DNA from: a virus
Virus record (IMG/VR): IMGVR_UViG_3300036670_000256
Span: 1-64,000 of that record
DNA: 64,000 bases
Direction: 5' to 3' (one strand)
The translations under genes and the position numbers were made by a program. Shown one piece after another: positions 10,101-18,360 of this stretch. Positions within the stretch are counted from its first letter, which is position 1, and every line of letters starts with the position of its first letter. The notes below the pieces were generated by a model that did not search any database, was not told the origin of the DNA, and saw only the letters and a program-made list of their open reading frames with translations.

Positions 10101-12746
10101 TCCTAAAGATTTAAATGGAACTGCATTTTTTTGAAATTCTGCAACTTTAGCTAAAGCTTCATTTTTGTCTTTGGTCCAGTTAACTTGTCCGTCACTATCT
10201 ACATCAACGTATTCAGTATTGCCATCTTTATCAGTAGCAATAACTGTCATTCCTTTTGTTTTATCTTCCGCTGTACTATAAACTAATGTGCTAGGAGTTT
10301 CTATTTCGTAATCAATAGATACAGAACCATCTGTACTTGTATTTAAACTTTGACCAAAAACTTTTCTATCTATACCATCAATGTTTATTATATCATCTGT
10401 ATTAGCATTTCTAAGTTCATCTAAAGGATCTACACTAGTTTGATCTTGTTTGTTTATTCCTAAAACTTCTGAAATAGTACTACCAATTCCTTGAATTTTA
10501 TTCCATACTTGATTTCCAAGTTTACTTAAAGTTTTTGCTTTTAATTTAGCTTTTTCTAACTGATTTCTGATTTCTTCTTCCGAACGTGATTCTTGTTCTT
10601 CAGTAGTTTCAAAAGATTCTTTTTCTGTGTAAATTGGATTTCCTTGTGGATCAATAGTTACATCATAAGAAATTGGATTTGCTTTTTTTCCAATCAATAA
10701 GTTTTTTTGATTTTCTTTAGTTTTACCAATCATATTAGCTAATGGAGTAACTTTAGATTTATAAGTTTCTACCTCTTTTTTGATAGCTGTAGCTAAATCA
10801 TTTTCATCGTCAATTGTAGCTTTTAATACATCTACGTTTTTATTAAAAATTTCAGTTTCTTCATCAACTTTAGTTTGTAAATGATCTTCTTCCATAAAAT
10901 TAACTATGTAAGCTTTTTTACCATTTATTTTTAAATCTTTAATTGCATTTTGTTGAGTAGATGCTTTATCATAAATGGCACCATACTTATCAAAATCTTC
11001 TTCAGTAATTATTCCTTGATCCTTAAGTCCTTTAGCAAAATCTACAAATTGCTCTCCTTTACCTTCAAACACAAGTTCTGCCATTTGCGCTCTAATATGA
11101 TAATCTTGAGTAGCTTTTTCGTCTGTTCCTTTTTCTTGAAACTTACTTAAACTTTCTGATCTACTTTCAAATTTTTGAGCTATATCAGCTTGTTTATTTA
11201 CTAATGTTTTTAAGTTAAAAGCACCACCGGCCATTGCTCCCATTGCAGCAGAAATAACTCTAGTAGCTTCTGAATCTTTTGAAGTGTAAAAATCCATAAA
11301 CCCACCATCAAAAATTCCAAGAACTCCTTGACTAGTATCGTAATTTTCAGTTGCTGGTCCTTGATATCCTTCTAAGCTACCATGAACATCAGCATAGCCT
11401 TTCATTTTAGACCATTCTTCGTATGTTTCTTGAACGCTTTCTTCTAATCCCTCAAAAGCCATTTTACCTCCAATAGTTGCTAATTTTTTAAACACTGGAG
11501 AAATTGAATTTACAGCTAACGCAGAACCTTTTTTTGCTAAATTTTTTGCAGCTAATTTACCGCCAAGAGTTTTTAGCATACCACCACCTTTTCCGAAAGT
11601 CAATCCCCAAGATAAAATATCAGCGGCAAAATATTGTGAATTATTTAAAAAAGTTCCGGCTGCCATTTGTCCTAATTCTTCTTCCGAAAACATTGGTATT
11701 TCTTTTCCGTTTTCGTCAAGTACTACATTTCCATTTGCATCTGTTTGAGAAACTCCTTTGTAAGTGTTGTAAACTTCTCCAGCATTAGCCAAAGAAACGC
11801 GTAAATTACTTATCAAACCTCCAGCTGTTCCTTCAACCATTTCTCCAAAGGTTTTTGTTAAAGTACCTCTATCAGTCATTACTCTACCCAATAAACCTTT
11901 TGCTTTTCCAACTTCGTTAATCCCTTCTGCACCACGAAATGCTCCGGATGTAGTTGCTCTAAGTTCTCCACGCAAAGCACTAGTTGCTGCTTTTTCTCCA
12001 ACAGCTTCTCCTGCAGCAATAGCACCCGCACGTTTTGCACCAGCTTCTATAGTTCCTTTTAAAGCTCCCTTTAATCCAGACTGAACTAAGTTTTTTACAC
12101 CACCAGCGGCACCATAAGTAGCCGCAATTTCCATAAGTTGAGGTAAAAACCTACCACCATGAGTAGACCAAAATAAAGGATCGGTTAAAGTAGAAAGTTT
12201 AAACTCAGGATTTAATATTTCTTCTGGCGCCCAAGTAGTATTTTCTGCTTGCATTTGTTCGCCTTTTTCTTGTAATGCTTTAGAAACCCAGTTGCCTTCA
12301 TACATATCAAGATATCCACCTGTAAAAGCAGAACCAAGTACTTGAGCAATGTTTCCATAATCTCCAATCATTTGACCTAAACCAAACATCATATTGGTTT
12401 GAGTATTTTTAACAAAACCATCATTTACAACAGATGGCGTCCATTCTGATTTGTCTTTTTCAGCAATATTAGATTCTTGAGCGGCCATGCTTGTAAGAGG
12501 ATCAAAACGTTCTGCATTACGGTCGTTTAATTCTTCTGCTTTTTGCGTTGGATCACCGGACATTTCTCTAGATAAATCAGGAATTATTTCTTGATTTTTT
12601 CTTTTGACTTCGTTTTGTGCAAAAGTTTCATTTAACCTTTGAGCATCGTTTTTTTCTTCTTCCGGAACAACACCTATTTGTTCTGGATTTTCTCTAAGAC
12701 TTCTTTCTTGTTTAAGCTTTTGGAATAATTGATTTATATCTGGCAT
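1149..12746 (-). CDS. Giant virion-packaged RNA polymerase with zincin protease-like domain
   Basis: This 3865-residue protein is the crAss-like virion RNA polymerase polyprotein, expected to be packaged in the particle and injected to transcribe early genes. The catalytic Mg-binding loop is visible as GSDNDGDQ with D2397, D2399 and D2401, the DxDGD signature of the single-chain YonO/crAss polymerases. Upstream lies a zinc protease-like site HEVAH (residues 1130-1134) with a plausible third ligand in LDEIFA (E1227), so the chain may process itself or neighbours. Residues about 210-430 are Gly/Ala-rich and amphipathic, like the membrane-crossing parts of internal virion proteins. I start at ATG 12746, just after the stop of the preceding gene; an upstream non-ATG start would overlap that gene. 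It is the last gene of the 22905-1149 operon. The polymerase call is firm; activity of the protease site is inferred. Confidence 0.9.
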   Translation of the reverse strand: MPDINQLFQKLKQERSLRENPEQIGVVPEEEKNDAQRLNETFAQNEVKRKNQEIIPDLSREMSGDPTQKAEELNDRNAERFDPLTSMAAQESNIAEKDKSEWTPSVVNDGFVKNTQTNMMFGLGQMIGDYGNIAQVLGSAFTGGYLDMYEGNWVSKALQEKGEQMQAENTTWAPEEILNPEFKLSTLTDPLFWSTHGGRFLPQLMEIAATYGAAGGVKNLVQSGLKGALKGTIEAGAKRAGAIAAGEAVGEKAATSALRGELRATTSGAFRGAEGINEVGKAKGLLGRVMTDRGTLTKTFGEMVEGTAGGLISNLRVSLANAGEVYNTYKGVSQTDANGNVVLDENGKEIPMFSEEELGQMAAGTFLNNSQYFAADILSWGLTFGKGGGMLKTLGGKLAAKNLAKKGSALAVNSISPVFKKLATIGGKMAFEGLEESVQETYEEWSKMKGYADVHGSLEGYQGPATENYDTSQGVLGIFDGGFMDFYTSKDSEATRVISAAMGAMAGGAFNLKTLVNKQADIAQKFESRSESLSKFQEKGTDEKATQDYHIRAQMAELVFEGKGEQFVDFAKGLKDQGIITEEDFDKYGAIYDKASTQQNAIKDLKINGKKAYIVNFMEEDHLQTKVDEETEIFNKNVDVLKATIDDENDLATAIKKEVETYKSKVTPLANMIGKTKENQKNLLIGKKANPISYDVTIDPQGNPIYTEKESFETTEEQESRSEEEIRNQLEKAKLKAKTLSKLGNQVWNKIQGIGSTISEVLGINKQDQTSVDPLDELRNANTDDIINIDGIDRKVFGQSLNTSTDGSVSIDYEIETPSTLVYSTAEDKTKGMTVIATDKDGNTEYVDVDSDGQVNWTKDKNEALAKVAEFQKNAVPFKSLGTVLVSKDGNITDKATGKKVKFTSNKKPEAKTTNAKNEKAIDETAESIAAGVEPKGDVKVFYEENKKEIDALVKIKQEENENLSDEDKELIRQLSEDQNLDTEDNTDDEIIPDFKQVFDKDQAPDEFSDAREKREFINKIVEKIEKQNLIKKSGKILARGKNKAKSFKFGLNRFKEEYVDTSADNQLLQFSQSIEMSHALQQIFPDANANVYRIMDMEATLGTRALGLTVASQIYINEKTWNQGTTMMHEVAHIFYALTPNSPETKSLLNFALKNEALVEKITNLYSDMIQYQNPETGEKLTKKRIFGNKWNSYSEDVRNKWFDLQVQKGNLIKIPIEEQEILLDEIFAATLEGPLSDKYTNFFKEKENSSNEGVLSSERKRQVYAKKWWQKVKKLAEDTTGIAARKEFQQTLSDADKQIYSSDLNTILNAFETEIKGKETSLVVRESRSIAEDLAITQKNEAINELIEKQKNTIQEEVKRQKEARRNDKKETLFEQIIDEENGENDLENLMFDEIFNTDRLQYINKMSGIIKTFSEFYNKAKTLKARELNTNLNKIEFLDAQVLKYKLTKLAETSDSSADFIRRLQEAKDGDLKKFNLFLDKKRDSDKLVVLQSLHWLAKNQSDVTSIKTFVDKNGQVKLETNLSEKELTSSENKVDQMFKDKFNGNENYRNMLSSAENIYNGQFTKQDIDNVFNFLSGSKINRKEMLAANKININGKSYPLTNTIIAFVRSKNGLFNGLVDNKPVFDLGNKNEKFKSGIRTFIKAIVNENRKFTADYNVFNAEGNQTPVKIIDNFLTRNTKKMKEDAARMDKKDFLNKYSHKSGNLKKGKYANQLLNFLYDKISKGGDIDLVQYDGILNQNNNKSVILKNSDSGDHRLNDFMMFNKSASKGSYLMDTGRFSDSSRTYLMEVPKIDTEEIISFENKKIVFNDKQLLSNIFNTHKQLGMEMKFEEFKKAIEESIKDQKAFIESNSAVFARDPQMRKFFTDANGKMTKSLNKDGLMAVANFELNQIVNDTNFKEVFFPSFLFKNEKNENESLKRSKSGLSPMFSFPSVSLEAIYVDDIKKDGFTVTDAGFYILEEDAARIMSAGGTVMPLRNGYKLLHTGIEKNNENFKDQNVYNKGYATILNKAEVAKNPDLRGVYDLLKMRKLKWEEQNNQRADHNLLSGTPTYMNIVVPYSANKNVANMPAHYDSKVMSYDSLNSMYDNNNFAEAEAILDKTYYYDKDEQFTGLDGSNFGVQQVMDIDKDTANLGVQFVKSLTTNASVNGNLAAIEDILNDIKNLSSKQIEKGFNIINNGNQEQIMKFFKSLVDLNQIDQVQSDLIFKDGLKLSVPGVRELVKNTFANYIKKNGLKLNTPGNILREKPSTYRKQYATSSDLNATSGTSDLAFYNKNSDGTYSKGEVVLPKDMILGYGTKDQSLRRREYYVNKNLQATEKFAREKSKELGVGYGKVFGNDNEHIGYYVEGDSIMGTRIPSHGPQTTGFFEVIDFAEEEGNNIQLPNKFKEIVGSDNDGDQIFVQHKGKGMFGWNSVMNKMEKHYLTESTQKELMEPIDFKEDAEKAIVEIEKIYGKKQQEKILPGSSRGKQIAFDDTLISKSNVGIAANLHSNLRLFSNYEVELNSPITIDDQTVNKFSDSKEKSLTIASAKLFNIILDNSKYGFANKLGINKNTINTAMLLTNLGYDLNKVGLILNHPIVKMFSNSKETNSSVFKGEESIKIFDEIEKKYGLKKGSDVNVNTKDIDGSNQSIYNLLLVSNNITNNEMKSIEGILSIHNTMTVNPFEINGLLKEFNLTVNNQNDNSVLKFPAAYKNSPLIQNYVSVLEKNQEVQKKIDPTFSSALENVYNNIIDSTGKKLSKADHNTIKQAMDLFHSSQILNLNNLVSREYYDSLTATISGNTNKKNPKNIFDRLQNYISEQVKMVDENGNNNFNTNMLLSKGLNYSLAGNNKYVSINNAFFNDMMDSQSRKQILNEFSRLPGELQQDLMIYDLMKNGWKGNLSMFTLFNSEFKNKVSEKSDVPIAYSQDQLKTLETFLVKNNPELFLTHDGIFSKNSAGKIVLNNNLYKENKILYNKIKKGEPVFFKSDGKIYKFNGFTKSELKNAQDSKSYNDLLDLAMSRMSNGMPITQNFNKPLDYITIKNQNVTNPGPDSTTDSQEDIEFFNDLEESLKKKNNNKEDFGLEKREDNYWRFSETMDRNQFDKVMDYDANFDEITKESKFNRYLEEKQKADKLALKYNEQKLKSMSKESLLNLYMTEGKLSDDDGGVGLGWRDKIAYAKVLKNVVLEIANREAIDQSKLTGKTANGKDISMIQKWLLSNNVPSDHPAIQSLVRNMETKYKSYIEEKSKIAKEINQATDALYKEQFGYSNSSNNLVDILKKIKNSLFGNKTAFYDKLYGPLIIKESVTTANGTVIQNMKYKSEEQIEKDFKSGIISKAQKDFYDVTRKISKELEPFSVKEGKKSRTDYIPHTAPEMMEVYSSRGMLGLLLNSKTLNEKINDVYINATNPITGEKAEGVLFKEVKDWYNTYSKTNKSKAAEFYKLKKKAISLQRKGVNEDGSPLRASNVEIGSAIGDIFVDRFSKSRSVSSSDMPSMDLNKAFIDYASGTIFNNGNGIFEGFKSMVPVVDGIMAQAERDSNPNAAAYVDKIWKQYFLAGKKQQTIPNLKSLEAVGVSSDNVVDYITKGSLIYWLGYKGLAIGGGVYAIGNVLVGKYNNVLNQGGKNWAKGEKRFWLGKDGKFDITDPFKGVKESIAIMKKAGYMDINVFDDVKIEDKSSMEKMFTSLALFPMTWSEKWIQGVHFLGMLNEEQWEDARIDKTINKAKLTEMENEIKLSHGKGYSATDQRMIQMYSWGRMMMQFSRYIPTMIYRNFGKDDIDIYGKETIGTYTSLIQTIQKGMNGEWSPKTFMKYRKDLPDYKRRQLDKALSGFGLISGLIAVNQFADVRQVDKFVTDSNPFSLEKLLNKFTPASLKMIDTVVR

Positions 12747-12757
12747 AATTATTTTTA

Positions 12758-14734
12758 TTAATACATTTTGCTGTAAATTGCTAACCACTTTTCAGAAAAC
12801 CCTTTTTGTTGTTCTTCTGAATTTTCTAATATTTTTTGAATAATAGAAATATCTGAATATTGTTTGTCGTCATTTCTAAGTTGTTTAGAATAATCAGTGT
12901 TTCCTTCTAATTCTGCAGAACGCATGAATTGAGTAAAAGCTTGTTCTTTAGAACCATCTTCATATATGTTTGGATCTCCTTGACTTTGAGAGGCAGCCAA
13001 ATAAAATGATTTAACAAGGTTTGCTCTATTTCCACTATCTACATATTTTGGATTAGTAATGTAACTAGAATTTATTTCAGAACGAACATGAGAAGCTGCT
13101 TTTTTGTTTCCATTAATAATTTGTTTGTATTGTTGAATTTCTTCTTGTTCAATATCAGTAATTGCTTTTGTGTCTGCAAATTCTCTTTTACGTTGGTCAC
13201 CAGTATTTAAAATATCTGTTTCATCATCTACGTTATTTGGATCATGATAAATTGCGTTACTTGCATTATCCCAACCTATATCGTGATAAAATATATGTCC
13301 TTCTGCGTCTTTTAAAACCATAACTCTTTTTGGTACAATTTGAGATTCACCTAAAAGTTCATTGTATTTTTCTTGTCTTTCATTATGAATGTTTTTGGTA
13401 GGATCTCCTTTCCAGTTTCCTTTAACATTATCCATCAATAAAAAGTCTTTGTTATTTTTATCAATACCACCACCCATCATAACAATAGAATCTACTGTTA
13501 AATCATATTTCTCTCCAAATACATCATCATCATCATTATCGGAAATTCTTTTACCAGAAGGATCAAAAAGCCTTGTTGATGCAGAAAGAGTTACACCTTT
13601 AATTACATTTCCTTCTACTGATTCTCCTAATGAAGCACCCCAGCTTTTAGCTGCTTGAGGAATGTTTAATTTAGTGTATCTAGCACCTCTAGGTTTGTAA
13701 CCATTAGCCCATAAATTACTTTTATCACCATCGTTTCCGTCAATAAAATCATCTGTAGGAACGTCGTAAACAGAACCTAAATATTGCGATGCTTGATCTC
13801 CTAATTGATCAAATACATTACTGTTCCATTCTGTAGCTTTTATTTTTTGAGGAAGTCTTGACATTATTTCTGTAAGTCCTGTAGAATGAAAAGCTTTATA
13901 GCCTTTAGAATTTGGTCCTAATTCTAATTGTTTTTCAGCAACTTCTTTTTCTTTTTTAGTAGCTGCTATTTTAGCAAGTCTATCTAAACTTTCTTGTTGA
14001 AACTTTCTGTAAGCTAAATCTCTTTGCCAATCAGAACCTCGTCCTTTGTATTGAGAATTAGTAAATGCAATTAAATCTTCTCTACTAGGATTTTGATTTT
14101 CAGGATAGGTCATTAAATAATTACCTAAAATTTTAGCGTAATTTTCTTTATTATAAAGAATATCTTCTGTTGGAATTTCTTCATCATAATCGTACTCACT
14201 AGCTGGAGGCATTTCAATTTCTGACATTTGTCCACTATATGTAACAATACCACCTTTGTTTTTTTCGTAGTCTTGTAAATTTGCTTTGTCTTTAGGATTT
14301 AGTAAATGACCAAAACCTTTCATTTGCATATCTACAATTCTGTCCATATTTTTTTTGTTGTCTAAATATTGACTAGATTCTTCTGAATTGGTGATGGCGC
14401 TTTTATAATCTGCCATTACTCTATGTCCACCATTTTCTAAAAACTTACCCATATTGCCGCCAAAAGTTTTGATATTTTCACGAATACCAACAGCCATATC
14501 TTTAGCTTTTCTATTTATTTTGTCTCGATCGGGCGCAAGTAAAGTATCAGAAAATTTAGAAACTTGTTCCATATAAGCTTGTTGCTTAAGTTGGTCTTGT
14601 TCGCTTTCTAATTTTTCTTTATCAAGTTGCTGCTGCATTACGCCAAGCATCCCAAGTTCTTCTTTTTGAGATTCTCTTTTTCTTCCGGTATCGTATAAAG
14701 CGGAATAACCCATTCCTATAGCCCAATCGTTCAT
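12758..14734 (-). CDS. Internal virion (cargo) protein, unknown, 658 aa
   Basis: I recognise no domain. The N-terminal 110 residues are highly charged and helical (QQQLDKEKLESEQDQLKQQ and similar), followed by a mixed region with many Asn and Asp residues around 330-450. Its place between the muralytic protein and the polymerase, with 11- and 10-base gaps, matches the large cargo proteins that crAss-like phages pack in capsid and tail and eject with the polymerase. A virion role is inferred from context only. Confidence 0.75.
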   Translation of the reverse strand: MNDWAIGMGYSALYDTGRKRESQKEELGMLGVMQQQLDKEKLESEQDQLKQQAYMEQVSKFSDTLLAPDRDKINRKAKDMAVGIRENIKTFGGNMGKFLENGGHRVMADYKSAITNSEESSQYLDNKKNMDRIVDMQMKGFGHLLNPKDKANLQDYEKNKGGIVTYSGQMSEIEMPPASEYDYDEEIPTEDILYNKENYAKILGNYLMTYPENQNPSREDLIAFTNSQYKGRGSDWQRDLAYRKFQQESLDRLAKIAATKKEKEVAEKQLELGPNSKGYKAFHSTGLTEIMSRLPQKIKATEWNSNVFDQLGDQASQYLGSVYDVPTDDFIDGNDGDKSNLWANGYKPRGARYTKLNIPQAAKSWGASLGESVEGNVIKGVTLSASTRLFDPSGKRISDNDDDDVFGEKYDLTVDSIVMMGGGIDKNNKDFLLMDNVKGNWKGDPTKNIHNERQEKYNELLGESQIVPKRVMVLKDAEGHIFYHDIGWDNASNAIYHDPNNVDDETDILNTGDQRKREFADTKAITDIEQEEIQQYKQIINGNKKAASHVRSEINSSYITNPKYVDSGNRANLVKSFYLAASQSQGDPNIYEDGSKEQAFTQFMRSAELEGNTDYSKQLRNDDKQYSDISIIQKILENSEEQQKGFSEKWLAIYSKMY

Positions 14735-14744
14735 ATTATTTTAT

Positions 14745-17570
14745 TTAATGTATTGTGGGAAATTTATAAGCCAATTGTCTAGTGTCTTCTTGAATTTTAC
14801 CAATAGTAGATTCTAAAATTTCATTATTATATTCTGAATTTAAAATTTCTTCTTCTGCTTTAAAATTAGTGTTTTCTAAAACAGTATTTGTACTTTTCAT
14901 TCTTTGCATTTCTGCTTGACTTTCTTCATTTATTTTTAAAGTTTCTTTATTAATATTTGCAATTCTTTCTTGAGCTGCAACAATTTCTGGATCTTTAGAA
15001 TTTAATCCATTAGTATTTGTAGTTGGAAAAGCTGTTTGAACGTTTGGATTAGTATTTACTAATGGAGGAATTACAGTTTGTGGTAAACCACTTTCAGTTT
15101 TTGTACTTTCAACCTCTACAATATCTCCGTTTTCGTTGGTTTTTGGAGCTTGAGGGAACAATAAACTTAAGTCTTTACTAGAAGATGCTTCTTGAAGTTT
15201 TGATTCGTCTAACGCAGTATTTATTTTATTGTCATATACATAGTCTATCAAATTTCTAGTAATTTCAGAACGCGCACCATGCTTGGCTGAAAATTCAGAC
15301 AACATATTTAATTGTTGTGGATTTAATGCTAATGCTTTTTTCTGAGTTTCCTTGTTTTTTGTAGTAACGGCTAAAGCTTCTGATTGTACTTTTTTCTGAT
15401 AAGATAAAGTACCGTAAGTATCTCCAAGTCCATTATCTTTAATAGCTGGATCGATATTGAACATTTTTAAATACATGTGACTTTTAAAAGCATGATTTAT
15501 ACTACCAGGTTTATTGTCTTTGTAATATTGCACATTATCTAATAATGATTTTATACTTCCAGCTACAAGCTCTCCACCGGCTCTTTTAGTAAGCATAGTA
15601 TCCTGATACTTTCGTTCGTTATTTGCAATATCTCTCCTAGAGTCAAACTCATTTATGTATTGCATTATTTGACCGTACTTAGCTAAATTTTCATTTTTGG
15701 CCGCAGCATCACCTAATGCGAGATTTATTAATCCTCCTTGTTTTTGTGCATCTAATCTACCTAAATTTCCAAGTACTGTATTTCTGTTACCACCAGAAGC
15801 TTTAGTTATTTGCTCAAGTCCACTTTGGTAAACTTCGCTAATCATAGTTTTAGCTTTAGCTTCTTCTTCAGGTCGTAATCCAATTTGAGATAGCTTTGCT
15901 AATTCGGCAGCGTAATTCCTTACAGCACCCGAAACTTGTTCGTCACGTAATGGAATGTCTTTATTTGCCATTTTACTACCAATAGCAATACCAGCTGCAG
16001 AACCTAAAACATCTGCAAAAGGAAAGTCGTTTTTGTAGTTATTTGGATCGTAAGTTTTTTGGTCCGGATCAAGTATTTCCTGATTCCAATTATCAGTAAA
16101 ATTACTTTCAGTTTCTTGTTTTCTGAATTCTTCTTGTAGTAGTTTTTTTTCTCTAACATCAATTTCAGATTGCTTAACTTCTTCTTCTTTTTTTACTGGA
16201 GTTTCTTCATTTGAAGTTTCTTCGTTTTCTTTAATAACAATTTCTTCTTCTTCAATATCCCAATCAGCAATTGGAATTATTTGATTTGATTCTGATTTTT
16301 TAACTTTTATATCTTTAGGTAAATCAATTAATTTTCCACTATAATTTTTACCTCCAGTTACTTTATTTAAAAGTATATTTTCATTATTTAAATCAATTTT
16401 CATGTCTTTACCTCGGTAAACATTTCCTTTGCTATCAAATTTAACAAGTTGAAAATTTTTATCTCCGGTAACATCTCTATACATTTCTTGGGTTTCTTTT
16501 AAATAATTATTTAAACTAAACTCTTTAAAACCTATTTCTTTTTGTTTTTTGTTCCATTCAATATTTCCTAAATCTTTTTGTTTACCATTAACACCATTAA
16601 AAGTTTCTGGTCTAGGAACAAACAAGCCTTCTTTTTTTAAATCTATTTCTAATTCTTTCTCGGTATCTTTTCCGAAATCTTGAACTGTATATTTACCTAA
16701 TCCAATTAATTTGTTTGATTTTTTTCCTGTTTTAACTTTAGTAGTAGGATCTAGTTCTTCTCCTTCTATTGTGCTAACTGAATAGTTACTTAGAGTTTCA
16801 AGTCTAAAATTTAAATCATTTCTTTTTGAATTTAATTTATTGTTTTCAAATTCATTATTTTCTGTAATAAATTCATTAAACATACCAGCTGGTTCTCCTT
16901 TTGGACCAACTTCAATTAAACCTTTTTTGTAATATTTTTTATTTAATTCTTGAATTTTTAAAGCTTGTAAACTTTCAGAACTATCATTGTTTAAAATACT
17001 TTCTTTTTCTTTTTTGTAATTTTTAAATTCTCCAAAAGCTTCTCCTCGGTCCCATTCTTTTTTTAATGGAGAAAGATTGTTTTTTTTCAATCCAGAATTA
17101 AATCGATTTACATATTCCGACATAGAAGGATTTACTTTTGTAGATTCTCTGTCTTGATTATTTACTACAAATTTATAAGCTGCCTTTGGTTCAAAATGAA
17201 CCATACCAGCAATAACATCATCTGTGTATTTAGTTTTTGGATTTGCTTTTTTTATAGCTTCTACTTGAGGTTTTACAAAGTTTTTAGCATAGTGTTCAAA
17301 GTATTCTTCTTGCAAAACTTTGTCATCTAAAAAGTCTTGATATGTAAGCATTTTTTTTCCTTTACTAGCGCCAAACTCTTGAATTCCTTTTACATTACTT
17401 GGAGTGTCTTTACTTTTCCACCAGTATTTTGGAACAAACTGATATTTACCTAATGCTTGTTTTGTTTTATCAGGAATACTGTCGTTAGTTTGATCATATC
17501 TAGAATTTTCAGAACCATCTAAACCAGCTCTAAAATTTCTTAACCATTTTTCGTAATCTATTTTTGGCAT
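14745..17570 (-). CDS. Internal virion protein with N-terminal transglycosylase-like domain
   Basis: Residues about 1-170 resemble a lytic transglycosylase or lysozyme-like domain: GKYQF (41-45), a candidate catalytic Glu in the SEN segment near residue 21, and AGMVHF (121-126), which occupies the position of the helix after the active-site cleft. Such domains open the peptidoglycan during DNA entry. The middle is charged and probably disordered (long Glu/Lys/Asn stretches, 430-530). Residues about 560-800 form a long helical region resembling internal core proteins of podoviruses. It lies in the tail-to-polymerase operon, so it is most likely ejected with the genome. The enzymatic call rests on motif resemblance. 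Confidence 0.75.
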   Translation of the reverse strand: MPKIDYEKWLRNFRAGLDGSENSRYDQTNDSIPDKTKQALGKYQFVPKYWWKSKDTPSNVKGIQEFGASKGKKMLTYQDFLDDKVLQEEYFEHYAKNFVKPQVEAIKKANPKTKYTDDVIAGMVHFEPKAAYKFVVNNQDRESTKVNPSMSEYVNRFNSGLKKNNLSPLKKEWDRGEAFGEFKNYKKEKESILNNDSSESLQALKIQELNKKYYKKGLIEVGPKGEPAGMFNEFITENNEFENNKLNSKRNDLNFRLETLSNYSVSTIEGEELDPTTKVKTGKKSNKLIGLGKYTVQDFGKDTEKELEIDLKKEGLFVPRPETFNGVNGKQKDLGNIEWNKKQKEIGFKEFSLNNYLKETQEMYRDVTGDKNFQLVKFDSKGNVYRGKDMKIDLNNENILLNKVTGGKNYSGKLIDLPKDIKVKKSESNQIIPIADWDIEEEEIVIKENEETSNEETPVKKEEEVKQSEIDVREKKLLQEEFRKQETESNFTDNWNQEILDPDQKTYDPNNYKNDFPFADVLGSAAGIAIGSKMANKDIPLRDEQVSGAVRNYAAELAKLSQIGLRPEEEAKAKTMISEVYQSGLEQITKASGGNRNTVLGNLGRLDAQKQGGLINLALGDAAAKNENLAKYGQIMQYINEFDSRRDIANNERKYQDTMLTKRAGGELVAGSIKSLLDNVQYYKDNKPGSINHAFKSHMYLKMFNIDPAIKDNGLGDTYGTLSYQKKVQSEALAVTTKNKETQKKALALNPQQLNMLSEFSAKHGARSEITRNLIDYVYDNKINTALDESKLQEASSSKDLSLLFPQAPKTNENGDIVEVESTKTESGLPQTVIPPLVNTNPNVQTAFPTTNTNGLNSKDPEIVAAQERIANINKETLKINEESQAEMQRMKSTNTVLENTNFKAEEEILNSEYNNEILESTIGKIQEDTRQLAYKFPTIH

Positions 17571-17581
17571 GATTTATTTTT

Positions 17582-18349
17582 TTAATTAAGATAATTTAAT
17601 TGATTTTTTCTAAGCTCGGTAAGATTAGCAATAGATTCTTCTCCATCTCTCATTCGTTGCTCTTGCTTTCTAACCGTTTCTCCTTTTAAAAGCATGTCTT
17701 CATACCTAGTTCTAACATCTCTACTGCGTTTTTTAGTATCGCCAATATAATCTACAACACCTATAGTTGCTCCAATTGCGCCTCCTACAGCTGCACCAAC
17801 TGGACCAGCAACAGACATTCCTGCTTTTGCACCGGACATTGTTAGGTTTAATCCATTCATTATTGATTCTCCTTCACTTTCAGAAGTTGACGATAAAGCG
17901 CCATAAGCACCTTTTCCAAACCCTAAAATTGATTCGGTTTCATTTTCTCCTTGAGTTCCTAAAAAATTACTTTTAGGCTCTTTTTCAATATTAGTATTAG
18001 GACCTGAACCAGCACCTTCTGAATAACCGCTATATGGATTATCTCTTTGGTCGTCAGTAAGATTAATTGTTCCATCTGAATTAGAAGTTACAGGTTCTGT
18101 ATTTGGTTTAGTTTTTTCTTTTCCGCTAAACATGTTTAAGACTTCTCCAAAAATATCTTTTTTAGGAGCTTTATCAGAAACTTTTATTTCTTCTTCTGCT
18201 TTTTGTCCTAAAGCTTTCATTTTTTCAAGTCCTTTTTGTTCCTCAATTTCTTGATCAAGGTCTGATAAAGATTTTCGACCTTTTTCTTCAAAGTTTTTGT
18301 AGTTGTTTTTAAGATCATCAAAACCACTCATAAAATCATATAAAGCCAT
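17582..18349 (-). CDS. Small internal virion protein with glycine-zipper segment
   Basis: The 255-residue protein has a charged helical N-terminus, a disordered Asn/Ser/Gly-rich middle, and a Gly/Ala-rich hydrophobic stretch around residues 165-200 (GPVGAAVGGAIGATIGVV), followed by a charged C-terminal helix. The glycine-zipper segment is typical of small internal or tail-tip virion proteins thought to insert into membranes during DNA ejection. It lies between the tail nozzle and the muralytic protein, with 11-base gaps on each side. A role in the ejected complex is inferred. Confidence 0.75.
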   Translation of the reverse strand: MALYDFMSGFDDLKNNYKNFEEKGRKSLSDLDQEIEEQKGLEKMKALGQKAEEEIKVSDKAPKKDIFGEVLNMFSGKEKTKPNTEPVTSNSDGTINLTDDQRDNPYSGYSEGAGSGPNTNIEKEPKSNFLGTQGENETESILGFGKGAYGALSSTSESEGESIMNGLNLTMSGAKAGMSVAGPVGAAVGGAIGATIGVVDYIGDTKKRSRDVRTRYEDMLLKGETVRKQEQRMRDGEESIANLTELRKNQLNYLN

Positions 18350-18360
18350 AATTTAATTTT

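Noticed and set aside
1689-11788. Several rightward ORFs of 60-95 codons inside the giant polymerase gene
   Set aside because: They are antisense to a continuous, motif-supported frame and have no A-rich leaders or promoters of their own.
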